Part shown: positions 1-11,200 of the stretch, in pieces
Layout: each line of letters starts with the position of its first letter
Numbering within the stretch: the first letter of the stretch is position 1
DNA from: Drosophila persimilis
Lineage: Eukaryota > Arthropoda > Insecta > Diptera > Drosophilidae
Direction: 5' to 3'
Assembly: GCF_003286085.1 (NCBI RefSeq)
Contig: NW_020825294.1
Coordinates: forward strand, 9,610,001-9,674,000
DNA: 64,000 nt
The notes under the pieces: model-generated
What the model was told of the DNA's origin: nothing
Seen by the model: only the letters and a program-made list of their open reading frames with translations
The model's database searches: none
Made by a program: the position numbers and the translations under genes

Positions 1-1071
1 GGAACCAAAAAAAATTTGTCAACCATCAATCTGATGTTGAATAGCTCTGTTGTATAATAATCATGATACTCCGTGGGGACTATTGGGTGATAATCTGGCA
101 AATTATCAAAGACGTCCCTCCAATTCGTTGGCGTGAAGCTCGAATTGTATAAATTTCTAAGAATGATATCGGAGAAGGGCGCTTTTTTGCTGTTGTAAAA
201 AATCCTATCTAGATGGGGGAAATCCCACAAAGCTGGAAAGTTCCAATTGGCATTTGAGACGGCTAGCCCATTGGCTGGGCAACCATCGCAGACAACAGCC
301 ATTAGGTTGTCTGCTAGGCCCATATCCACAGTCCTTTGCAGGACGATACTTAAGGCCGCGTTTATTTTTTTTAAGCCCAGTTTAGAACGGGCACCATCAA
401 TCGGAAGTGCTTGAGCTATGGGCACCACACGCAAGTAAATGAAACGGAAGCTAGTTCCGTCCACTTTGAAGCCAGCTATTGCTAGCACTTTCCAGCGTGG
501 TGGAAATACAGTCAAGAGCAGTGGGATGTGGTACTCATCGAAGATGAGTACAAATGGCTGACCAGTAAAAACCGAAAGGTTTGATAGTAGGTCTATTTTT
601 CCACGTTTGAGCTCTTCGACGTGCCCTGGTCGCTCGACATGCCGAATGGCTCTTTTAATCACTACTAGCGGTTGGTTCAACGGTTTTACCGCGTTGAAGG
701 AATGTATAATTTGTTTGAAGCTACAGTACATAGTGACAACGGACTTAAAAGAATTGAAATGGCAGGATCTGAAAAGAAAATCCGGTAAATTTATGTATGC
801 TGCCCTATATACCAAGCTATATGGGTGGTGGTGAAGGACGCCATCACATCTTCGTCGAGTGCCATCCTTTCGAGTACGATGGGCGCGAGCCGGAGAAAGA
901 GCTAGCCACCAGCGACAGCGTGGGAGGAAAAGCTTTGCGGCTTTACCGCGCACAGATCACTAGAAAACACAAATGGGACGGACACATATGTGTCCAGAAA
1001 CAGCCGTTAACGGGACATTATTGGTGGCGTCCCAAGTTAGATTTTAAACAAATTATCAAATAACACTCACT
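1..1071 (-). CDS. P-superfamily-like transposase, spliced, partial (runs off left edge)
   Basis: Two exons are visible on the minus strand. One ends at 1,071 with the donor TCGAA|GTGAGT. After a 302-nt intron (769-1,070) the next starts at 768 behind the acceptor CTTTTCAG. The exons join in frame, and exon 768-1 stays open for 256 codons to the window edge. Visible motifs are LIFDEYHI, MAVVCDGCPANG and WDFPHLDRI. They fall in the order of P element/THAP9-type transposases, where FDE carries the first catalytic Asp, a later V-x-D carries the second, and a PHL motif follows. The identification rests on motif order and spacing from memory, not on an alignment. The C-terminal part lies outside the window. 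The frame runs back to a stop at 1,217-1,219 with no Met, so the true start is either in an unseen upstream exon or at an internal Met in exon 768. It is divergent to the plus-strand gene at 1,283. It could be a transposon copy or a domesticated gene; the undamaged frame and splice sites argue that it is young or maintained. Confidence 0.5.
980..995. repeat. 16-bp perfect palindrome in the transposase-like intron
   Basis: GGACACATATGTGTCC is perfectly self-complementary. It lies inside the 302-nt intron of the minus-strand ORF. Nothing else marks its function. Confidence 0.6.
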
Positions 1072-1189
1072 TCGATAGGCTAACGGCACAATTGAAAAGC
1101 AGGTAAGGAGGCAGGTCTTCTCGCAGTTTGTGAATAGAGTTGAATTGTTTATCCAAAATCGCAGGAATAGCTGGCGGCCGGCCTCTTTT

Positions 1190-1282
1190 GAAAGCGTGGG
1201 TGTGTTTGTGTTTAGCTTACAGCTATCGTGTAAAGTGACCCCACTATCAACTTGTTTCTTCGCTTACCTTTGCGCCACCAAG
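1190..1282. promoter_or_regulatory. Probable shared divergent promoter
   Basis: This short gap separates the start of the plus-strand gene (1,283) from the minus-strand ORF that is open below 1,216. It contains GGGTCACTTT on the minus strand, a partial match to the Drosophila core-promoter motif 1. Assignment rests mainly on the head-to-head layout. Confidence 0.3.
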
Positions 1283-2222
1283 ATGAAAGTAACATGCACA
1301 ATTTGGGAGTGGACTACAAAGGAAGAAGGAGATGCAAAAAGAAAGAAGGAAACGTATGAACACGAACACGAAAGTCCACCAAAGCCTCCAAATTTTCCAG
1401 CAAAGCCACCAAATTGTCCGCCAAAGCCACCAAATTTTCCGCCGAAGCCAAATAATTTTTCACCAAAGCCTAATAGTCCGCCTCCACAAACTCCCTCCAT
1501 AAGTCCAGATCATTATATCGAAAGAATGCCTCCCACACCTAAACCGCCACCAAAAGACGACTCTGGCTCAGATTCCGAAATAGGAGAATGGAGTGGTATC
1601 GTAACCCCAAGGCACGACGTAGCCAGCGTGTCGTCAGTGCGGACGGTGGAGTTGATTATAAACGTTTACGGGATTCTCCTAAAATCAAAATGTACATCCG
1701 TTTTAAAAAAAGTGAAAAAGGAGCCTTTGACGCCTGGAGACAGGAAGTTAATCAGAAAAGCTATAACGGCGTTTTATTCTGAACAAAATGTAAAGTTATC
1801 CATGTCAAAGTCTCGCCAACTTGTTGACGAAATAACCGAGTTATTTCCCAATGAAATAACTTCCAATTGGACCAGCAGTCAAAATCGTGTAAATTTCTAT
1901 AACAACATACAATCAAAACAGTATGCGCTAAAAAAGAAGCCTAAGGCTAAAAGTATACCGCCATCCAACGCTGCTGTAACACTCTGCTGCCATGCAGACA
2001 AACTTACATGCAGCACCTGCGCGGAGTTCACCTGCACAAAATGCAGTGCATCGTGCAATAAGTGCACCCAACTGATATGCAGCACATGCGATTTTTCCAA
2101 AAGAGCATTGTAAGTCTATCTATCTTTTTCTAACATTCTAACAAATCTAATATGATCTCTAATGTCTCTTCCACAGAAATCTGGAACTGCTTTGCCAAAT
2201 GTGCGAAAAGTTCCAGGACTAA
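1283..2222 (+). CDS. Unrecognised proline-rich, CxxC-rich protein (290 aa), two exons
   Basis: Exon 1 is 1,283-2,109 and exon 2 is 2,177-2,222, split by a 67-nt intron (donor GCATT|GTAAGT, acceptor TTCCACAG). The junction keeps frame and gives a 290-aa protein ending MCEKFQD. I chose the ATG at 1,283 because it follows a good CCAAG context; the frame upstream is open but lacks ATG. Residues about 33-75 are a proline/lysine repeat of the type KPPNFPxKPPN. Residues about 145-200 form a charged block (LTPGDRKLIRKAI ... ITELFPNE) resembling a domain I associate with uncharacterised insect proteins. Residues 235-286 hold five CxxC pairs (CSTC, CTKC, CNKC, CSTC, CQMC) and a CCH, so zinc binding is likely. 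The CxxC cluster spans the intron, which supports the splice. I do not recognise a named gene. It could be a host gene or a second gene of the neighbouring transposon. Confidence 0.6.
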
Positions 2223-2301
2223 AATCGGACTTCAATATTACTCCATTATTTTATTATATTATTATTATATTATTAGAATTATATTATTATATTATATTAT
2301 T

Positions 2302-2307
2302 AATAAA
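2302..2307 (+). terminator. Poly(A) signal AATAAA of the CxxC gene
   Basis: A canonical AATAAA lies 80 nt after the TAA stop at 2,220-2,222, in an AT-rich 3' UTR. No gene is seen between here and the repeat block that starts at 2,669. Confidence 0.5.
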
Positions 2308-2668
2308 TTGTTTGTGCTTAGTAGTTTTAGTCTCAGTCTTTAGTCTTCAATGTATTCGAATGGCTCTGGTGGCCTTGGCGATAAAAAGTAAACGCAATTA
2401 TCACCCGGAAACCTTCCACGCAGATGCTATAACGTTAGATAACGCCAATCAATCAATATAAGCGCTGAAATCGGAAGAGTAGCCAGTAGATTTTAAAGCC
2501 CTAAAAGTATGTGTAAGAGGGTGAAATGAGCACGGACGATTTGCTGGTTGTTCGCCATGATAGAAGCTACGACTCCTCGCCAACTGCGTTGCCAACAACG
2601 CCTCCGCCCCCTAGGCCCCTTTAGGTATACAAAGGCCTAGACTAGGGCTTACACGCAACATAGCGACT

Positions 2669-3760
2669 GTTTTTTTTGTTGAACTATTTACAATAAATAC
2701 AATAAAAGCAAGGATTAAAATTTATCCAATCTTGTAGAAAATTTATTCATCAATGGGATAAAATTATGTGGGCATGGCTAACTGTTCTATATAGCTGATA
2801 TTCGACGGAAGATCAAAATTGAGGGAATCGTCGTATTTGTTGAATCGGTAATGGCCCGGTTGACAACATTTAAATCCTTGTCGCTCACATTCAAAAAAGT
2901 TAGATTTGGCGCGCACCACTCGGTATATTTTGAAAATGAGACCGTATATTTTGGTATTTATTTGAATCGGGTAGAATCTGTAATAACCGGTTGACAACAA
3001 TGAGTCCCATTCCATGCACACATACCCTGGGGGAAATGGATGTTATAGAATTGTGAATATGTTTGTCATCCCAGGCAAAAACAATTTATTTTCAATATAT
3101 TTTAATATTATTCAATATTATTTAATGTTATTTATTTTAAATACATCAACGATATTTTTAAGCTTATTGTCTTCTTGCAGAGACCAAGAATAGGTATCAG
3201 GATCGAGATCAAATACTCATCACTCATCATATACATGAATATGTCTAAAAAATGTCAATTTGAGAAAAGGTTTTTATTAGTTACGTTTTATCTTCATATC
3301 AATATTTATACTCTCATATAAAATTAACAAATTAACAAATTAACAAATAAAATTACTACGGCTTCTTTTTTTGTTGAACTTTTTCGTTTAAACCTATTTT
3401 TTACAATAAATACAATAAAAGCAAGGATTAAAAAATATCCAATCTTGTAGAAAATGGGATAAAACTATGTGGGCCGTGCTGAGAGATTTAGTTAGTCAGC
3501 ATTATTCAATGGAATATCAAAATTGAGCAATTTCCGTTTTCGCCTGTTTTGATTGACCTTTTTCGCTACTTGTCCTTTGTTTGACTTATTTCGCTAAAAC
3601 CTCTTTTTACGCAAAATAAAATAAAAGCAAGTATTAAGATTATACCAGTTAAATAGAAAATTGATTCATCAATTGTATAAAATTATGTGGGCATGGCTAA
3701 ATGTTCTATATAGCTAGTAATAATCGACGGAATATCAAAAACGAGTAATATGTATAACAG
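2669..3760. repeat. Diverged three-copy direct repeat
   Basis: Copies start near 2,669, 3,365 and 3,569. Each carries a T-run with TTTGTTGAAC-like or TTTGTTTGAC-like sequence, an AATAAA-containing stretch with AATAAAAGCAAG, a GTAGAAAAT-like or ATAGAAAAT segment, ATAAAAYTATGTGGGC, and a final GGAAKATCAAAA. Copies 1 and 3 also share GCATGGCTAA and TGTTCTATATAGCT. Inside the first copy a shorter element ending CCGGTTGACAACA occurs twice about 130 bp apart (near 2,872 and 3,000). The copies are too diverged to be recent. I do not recognise the family; a non-autonomous transposon or a duplicated gene end are both possible. Confidence 0.6.
2920..2962. promoter_or_regulatory. GGTATATTT-type core-promoter motif pair (copy 1)
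   Basis: Contains CTCGGTATATTTTG followed by ACCGTATATTTTGG. These resemble the GTATWTTT core-promoter motif (motif 6 of the Drosophila set). A similar pair lies at 3,777-3,855, at the other end of the repeat block. Confidence 0.3.
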
Positions 3761-3776
3761 AACTTGACTTCGTCAG

Positions 3777-3855
3777 TATATTTACGGTATATTTTTAAAA
3801 CGAGACGGTATATGTCGGTATATTTCGGAGGGTCGGACGGTATCTTTCTGGTGGA
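3777..3855 (+). promoter_or_regulatory. GGTATATTT motif cluster, candidate promoter of the large gene
   Basis: Four GGTAT or GTATATTT motifs lie within 80 bp (ACGGTATATTTTT, ACGGTATATG, TCGGTATATTTCGG, ACGGTATCTTT). They precede about 1.3 kb of non-repetitive sequence that ends in a strong splice donor at 5,228. This order fits a TATA-less housekeeping promoter. No Inr can be fixed by eye. Confidence 0.35.
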
Positions 3856-5228
3856 AACGCAAATTTTTCTCTCACTAAAATTTCCCCCGCGACCGAAGAA
3901 ACGACGAAGCAGTGTCGAATTTTTTACGGAAGTTGATGTTTCCCGCAAAACATTTTAAGATATTGCAACAAATAAAACGTATGAACATTCCCCAACTTGG
4001 TCGTCGGGCGTGCGTGGGTGGCACATGAATAAATCGTTTCTGTGGCCAATTAAACAATCAAACAAGAGCCAAGTGAAATCAAATACAGTGACAAAAACAT
4101 AAGAAAGCCCAGCGAGTCCGGGGTTTTGTGGCCTTTTTGGTAAGAAGCAGCTGAATCCAGCGTCGCAGCACGGCGTCGTTTTACGTGCGTGTGTTTTTGT
4201 GTCTCAGTGTGTCCGTGCGTTGGTGTTGGGCCGAGCCTTTTCACCAGAAAAATGTTAATTAAAGTGCTGACATCTGAAACGAGCCTAGAATTCTATACTA
4301 TGCAAATGAGTTTGGCCCGAAAATTTTAACAAGTGCGAAGCAGGAAAAACCAAATTGCGTTTTCGTTGCAGGGGGGGACGCAGGGTGTTCATCTGCCACT
4401 CTCTCACTCACACACTCACTCTCTTTCATTCATTCTGCCAGCCTCTCCCTCTCTCTCCCCGCACGAAACGCAAAGTGGAAGTGGAAAACCCAGCAACAAC
4501 AACAACGGCAGCAAGAGAAGCGTGTGGCCGAAATCTTATATTTTGGCAATTGTTGAAATTTTTATCAACAACAATCTAACTTTTTTTGAACACAACAAAA
4601 TGTGACTAAAATACTATGCAAAAACAACAACAAAGCGTACATACGACGCCCAAAGGGGAAAGAGCGAGAGAGAGAGAGCAGAATCAGCGCTGCCACCTAG
4701 TTCGATTTTTATGCTCATTGAGAAGTCGAACGGGGACTGCCTGCCCACTGACGTAGTCGCTGCCCTTGCAGAAACAGTACACCTATTTTGATTAACAGTT
4801 TGCACATCTGAAAGAAGGAGGCATTTCCTGGTCTATTGAGTATACAAAATTCATGAAACAAACGGCTCTGTTTGTCTGCCTCTCTTTTTCGATGGAAATT
4901 ATTCACTACGAGAGGAACAATAGTTTTGCAAGGGCATCAACGCTTCGGCGATCCAGATTTCTTTCGTTTCTTGTTGCTGTTTCTATCGCATTGCATTTTT
5001 AATTTGCATCCCGCTCGTACTGTTGTTGTTTGCTGCTGCTGTTGTTTTTGTTTGTTTGTTTGTTTGTGCAAAATACAAAAAGTAGTGTGTTTTAATATTT
5101 GATTTCTGTTTGTCTACGTTTCGCCCTCGCCATTCAATCAGCTGCTGCTCGTAGCGACAACGTTGCTGCCCACAAAACGGGAATTTTGTGTGAACATTGT
5201 TCGTGTTTCGTCTCTTTCGAAATACAAG
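3856..5228 (+). other. Probable 5' UTR exon region of the FAM102/EEIG1 gene
   Basis: The sequence ends in AATACAAG|GTGAGT, a near-consensus donor at 5,228/5,229. It has no long conserved ORF. Its low-complexity composition (AACAAC, GAGA and CTGCTG runs) is typical of Drosophila 5' UTRs. An alternative donor, TTTTTG|GTAAGA, lies near 4,140, so the region may hold more than one first exon. The link to the coding exons at 50 kb is inferred from strand, the recursive splice site at 31.8 kb and the lack of any other plus-strand gene between. Confidence 0.4.
4666..4678. promoter_or_regulatory. GAGA run, possible GAGA-factor site
   Basis: An uninterrupted (GA)n run lies in the presumed first-exon region. 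GAGA factor binds such runs at Drosophila promoters. Similar runs recur at 6,775-6,825, 8,765-8,788 and elsewhere, so this one is not unique. Confidence 0.3.
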
Positions 5229-8200
5229 GTGAGTTTTTGCAAAAAGATAACTGTAATTGTGATTACATGTATGCGAGGGGGAAGGCTAATAATGGGTCTT
5301 GCCAAACGAGAGAGGAAGTGCAGCGCACGATAGAAATATTACATATACTCGTATGATTGTTGGGAAGGTTCTCAAGTATAAAATAAAGGTGGAAAGTTTA
5401 GGTATACAGATAAATTATTTCTGTTTCAATGACCTTTATTATCCACACTCCCACGGTTTTGTAATCAGTTGTATCATTAAATACGCATTATATCATCTTT
5501 TTGTGCACTCCCCCACCTTTTCGTATCGCTGTTAACGTCCAAATTTATATTCAAACCCCCATCCCGGGGGACCCATGGATCTTACGAGATGCGGAGGCTA
5601 ATTTGTTATGCCTGCCAAATCCGCAAAGCGAATCCGCGCGTCACATATGCGATGAGGCACTCAGTCCTGGCTTAACCTGTAAAATATGTTCAACGGACGA
5701 GAGAGTTGGCTAAAAATAGAGTAGCAGTGGGATGCCTCATCTGCTCTAGAGCCCTTCGATGGGTTCTTTGCCTGCTCCACGGCCACGGCCACGGCCAGGG
5801 CCCTTTTGCCTTGGGGCCCTGTCTGAGCCCCTAAGCCTGAAACGAGCAATTCCATGGAAGTGCGAGGCGAGTACGAGGCAACGAGCATCAGCATTTCAAT
5901 TTTCGTGCACCCAAAACGGTTGTCAAGTGCGAAAAATGTTTGCCATAATCAAATCAAAGCAAATCAGCGCCAATCAGAGGGATGGCAACCCTGAAATTGC
6001 TCGCTCGGGAAGGGTGGGGAGGGGAGGGGATGGGAGTCCGTCTGGTGGTGGAGGAGGAGAGGAGAGGATGGGATGCTCGTAATGATGGTGCGCGGGTTCT
6101 AATGAGGATGCATTCAATTAGATTCATATTTTTCACATTGCATATGTGGGTTGGGTGCCACCACTACCAGATACAGATACAGATTCTACAGATATGAAGA
6201 GAGTTTTTGGGTTTAAAGTATATTTTATTATATTAAATAGAAATTTAGGTTGGGATTTAGATATATAATGTGGTTTAGATTGGAAATATAAAGCGTGTGA
6301 GGTAGGGGAATGATTTTTGGAGATAGAATTGGTTTAAAGAGCTGGACCTTCATCTAGGAAGAAGGACAGTGGCACTAACAGTAGCCGTAGTAATTTTAAT
6401 GATATCTATAGGTCTTAAGGCCTAAACCTTACCCAAGAATTTTGTCGCTTTTTGCCGGAAAATATCAATTTGTGGACATGGTTTCAGCCTTGGATCCGAT
6501 TCCGATTCCGTTCATTTTTTGCAATTAAATTGCTTAATTATTTTGCTCTAAAATGCTCAAATGACAAACGAGAATTGCCATTACACCAGATACAGATACT
6601 TTTGATTGAACAAAGCTTGCAGTACGAGTATTAATTCCTTTGCCTTTACTTTTTCGACTAATGAGCGGGGGTTCAAAGTACTCGGAGGAGAGCCAACCCA
6701 ATTCCCAGGGCTAGTTAGGGCCAGAAGGAACGAGAGAAGAAAGATCTATAGGAAATACACACACACACACAGAGAGAAAGAGAGGCGGGGAGAGAGAGAG
6801 AGGAGGAGGAGGAGGAGGGAGAGCTCACCGAACCAGTTGGACGGCATTTGGCGATTTGAATGTCGCGTTAGAAGATGGAAAGCAAACACCCAAACAATTC
6901 CCATTTTATGAGCCCGCAATGTATCCAATGTATCTGAGTATCTCTCACTGTGTAGCTGCATCTGTATCTGTATTTGTGCGCAATTCAAGTTCAAAGCGCC
7001 TTCGCTGAAAGAAACTTGCCAAAAGCCCAAACGAGATACAAAAGAGTGAGAAGCAGACACAGAAATACACAAAAGAACAGCTGGAACATGTCTCCTCTAT
7101 AAAGAAAAGATACAGATACAGATACTTGTTGGATATTTGCTTTCTTTCTTTCTTCCTCTTTTTTTTTGTTGTTGCAGAAAAGCTTAGTTTTCTTGTGAAA
7201 CTTTTGTATTTCTTGATTTGTGATGGACCCCAAAAAAGTGAAATAAAAATATAAAATATAAATATAAAGTGCGGTACGGAACGCGGGCCATGTGCGTGGG
7301 CGTGGATTGTTATGATAATTGCACAAGTGGCTTTCTTTTCTGTCGATTGTTTGGCAGAAAAATATATATTTATTTATTTATTAATATGCAAATCTACAGC
7401 GAAATGTATTTCGAAAGCAAGGAATGTTTCAATTCAAAGAAATGTAGATCGAGGAAATGTTTAGATTCAAATATGAAAGGTAGTTTTTATATAGAAATGA
7501 TTTGATAGATTTTTCGAGCTATTTTCCCTAAGAGAAAGCTTGTACTAAGAAGTATAAGAAATGTATTAAAAATAATTTATTCCCCGTCTTTACGTATCTC
7601 AAGATTTCCCTAAAGAATGATCCTAATCTCTTTTTAAACCAATCTCTTGTCCTCTTTATCACCTCTTTCTAAATATATTTTTCCCCATTCATTCATTTCT
7701 AAGTCTAACCCTTTAGGGGCTGCTCTTTCTCAGAGTAGGGCACTCTTTCATTATCGCCCAAGACCTACATTAATCGTTCGGCTATCATCATCATTATGTA
7801 CGCCCCGAACACACATCATCTTTTGCTTGTGGCATGTGGAAAAAGTGTTTCCGACTTCCGTATAAATGTTACATTTTTCCTTCTTTCTGCTTTCTGCCTC
7901 TCTGCTTTTGCGTCTCTGTGCCTCAAAGGCAAAAACAAGTCACTTGGCATTTCCTGACCATCAAGGAAACCCACCCAAAGGCACTACCGAACCATCCATA
8001 AGCTCCTATGAACCACTCCGAAACCACCCCAAACCCCAAACAACTACAAAACAACTAAAGGAACCAACAACTTATTGATTTTCTACAACAACTTTGTGAT
8101 GTTTAAACAGCAAATTAGTTGAGTTTTTCCATCGTGTGCCGGCCACGCGTCAAATGAGTTTTTCTTCTCGATGTGTCCCCCCCCCCCCCCATGTGCCACA

Positions 8201-11200
8201 CCACTCCACTCCACTCTCTCTCGACTCACCTGTGGGCGACACGCCTCGTTTGGTTCCTGGAATTGACGCGTGCCACATGCCTCGTGTGCCCCACAGGACA
8301 GGTGGAACAACTTTCGGGGGTTGACATGTAAATTACATTAAAAAAAAACAACCAAAAACAAAAAAAAAAAGAGAATTTCGAACAAGAAAAGATAGCAGGG
8401 GGGGGCCTTCCGTAGGGGTCTTGTGGTATCCGCAGTAAAATCAATTATTTTTGTTTGTGGGTCAACATTCCTCCTCCCCTGCCGTCTCCTTCCCCATTGT
8501 TTTTTTGTTACGTTTCGTTGGATAATCTCCCCATTCCCCATCCTCTCCCCTTCAAAAGTTTACATCATTCCCTAAAAAAAGGGGGGGCACTGAACTTTAA
8601 GACCGTTTACACTGCACTACAAGACAGACAGAAAGACGGGGAGCCACTGCCACAGCCGCAGCCACGCCACTCTCCCAAGTCCTACACTCGCCTCTAATTT
8701 GCATATTTGCACATTTCCTTGCCGCCTTTTTTCTCGGTTTGGTTTTGGTATTTTTTTTGGAGGGAGAGAGAGAGAGATAGAGAGAGAGGGTGTTGTGGGT
8801 TTAGGGGAAAGGACTGGCCCATAGCGAAGGAAGAATGAAATAAATAATTAAATAAATATTCGGGGAATATATTGAAAAGTGGAGTTGAAGTGGAGAGGAA
8901 TCTAAATATCTAGATTACACATTATTGCCTTTCCAGGGTATCGTTAGCTTTTTCCTTATATCCTCCCCTCTTCCAGGGTATAAAAAACTTCGTTCTCTGC
9001 GAACTTTGATTTCCTTTCGTGTTTTTTTCGTATTTCATTGCATTTTTGTGTTGATTTCAGTTTATTTTTAGGCTTTTGCGGTTGATAAAAATTTACTTTC
9101 AAAGAGTGGGAGAGGGAGAGAGGAAGATCCGCCGAGAGTGGGCTGAAGAGTGGGAGGGAGAGAGCGGCAGAGCGGCAGAGGGGCTGGCTTCTGTTTTCTT
9201 CTTCTGTTTCTTCGGCTGCTTCTTCCGCTTCTCGGCGCCGTTACGCTTCGCTTGTGGGCTGGGAAGGACGGGAGATATGCGCGGGTGGTCAGTGGTTGCC
9301 GAGGCGGTGGCGAAGGCGGAGGAAGGGGGACGCGTGCTTGGGCCTCTGGTTCCGGCCCAGAAAGGCGGGGGGGAACCACCACCACCACTATTATATCATT
9401 TTTATTTTAGTTGGCAGTTATTTCATCAGGCGGTCTTTGTGGGGCTTTTTCGGGCGGCTTCAAGAACTTTTTCTTAGAAATAAAAGAGGGGCTAGGGGGT
9501 ATTTCTTTCATTTTTATCATGTTTTACTTTTCCTTGCCTGAAGGTTTATAAACTTTGAAACCATATTGGGCCATGGATTTTTTAAGATGCTCGAAATAGT
9601 TTCCTATCTCGAATTTCTCTACAAAATCCTGCGAAAATAGATTTAAATCTAGGGAATTTTGTTGCTTATTTCATTTAATTTAATTTAAAAAAAAACCTAT
9701 TCGAGCACTGGCTACTAGGCCCTTCAGCTCTGCTGTTTAATAGCTGCTATTAGATAAATTCGTTTATTTTACGTATATATTTTAGATGTTTTAAAAATAG
9801 GTTAATTAAATTAATGTTTTCAGGTTTAAGTTTGCTCAAATAATGCTAAAGGCATTTTATCTTTAAAGAGTTATTTTCTTATCCTTGACCATTTTGTACA
9901 AACATCTAAAAGGTGATCCTCTTATAAACTGTACATCCGAAGTTTCCATGTTCCGATTTAAGTTCTTAAAATAACTTATTTACTTGTAATTAATGTGCCA
10001 TTAAGATCTTTTCATGTACTTCCGTTCTTATTCATTGAGAAGTTCCCTTTTCCTCAGTTCCATGAAATGTATTTCTTTCTTATAAATAAAAAATCATTTT
10101 GTGAGTCATGTAATGCTTTACTATGAAAGCTTTTATCATTCTTATGTGACATATAAATGGAGCGGAAATTTATTTTGTTATTGTGTAATAAGAAAATTAT
10201 AAGGGGATAAGGAAAACGGTTGGCAAGCCGACGTTCTTCGAAGCTTAACAGAATTTTTAATGGAAATATCTAAGGGAATATCGAAAGATCTAAGGTCTCT
10301 GGATCTTAGGGCCTTCATTAGGGCTCTATAAAAATACAACTTACATGAGAGTATTTAAGAGTCAGGATTTTATTTGAATAGGTCTCGCCTTTAAATACAT
10401 TTTCCTATAAAATAGATGACTAATAGATTGATAATAATAGATAAAAGATTACTTACATTCTTGGCACCAAAAATATTATAATTTTAAAGAGGAAAACCTT
10501 AAAAAACATATAGTTTTCTCCCTTCAAAAGGGTTTTAATGCATCGATAGATAGCCCCATTTTGGATTTCTAATATTTATTTATAGCAAAAATATCTCAAA
10601 TTGACTTTCATTTCATTTGATTTCCGATTCTTTACAATTTGAAAACTCTTGGCTCTGAGAGATCTATTCATAAGTTGTATTTTTTGGATTGATTCACTAA
10701 TTATTGATTATCCGGCGTGCTCTTTGGCTGCCCTTCCTCTATTGCGGGCTCTGTTTTACGCTCTGTTTCTCGTTTCTGTTGCTGTTTCTTTTTTTCTTGA
10801 ACTAATTTGCATGTGATTTGAAATTCGAATTCCGTTTGATTGTCTCTGGGGTTTTCGGGTGCTTTTGCACTCGCCCCCAAAAAAACAAGTTTTAGTGTTT
10901 CTGTTATATCCATATATGGAATGTAATACTCTCTCTTGAAGGGGTATGGGAGTTCTAAAAAGATGTTTGATAGCCCGGATGATCCAACGAAGTTTTGGAT
11001 CGTCTAAATATACCACTAATGTAGGGGATCCGCTATGGTATCCGCCCCCCTATGGTGTCTATGCTCTATTTAACGTTCAAGTTAAAGTTTATGTTTATTT
11101 AACATACAAAATTTGTTTGAACTTCTTTTTGTTTTTGTCTTAATGAGCACAGCGGCCAAAAGTAAATTTGCATGCCGGACGCTTTATTGTTGGTTGGTTA

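Noticed and set aside
797-1063. 88-codon plus-strand frame HHIFVECHPFEYDG
   Set aside because: Lies inside the intron of the minus-strand transposase-like ORF with no promoter or splice support.
1264-1500. 78-codon Gly/Phe-rich minus frame ending at a GTAAGC donor
   Set aside because: It is the antisense of the proline repeat. A splice to the transposase-like exon would be in phase but needs a poor acceptor, so it is not called.
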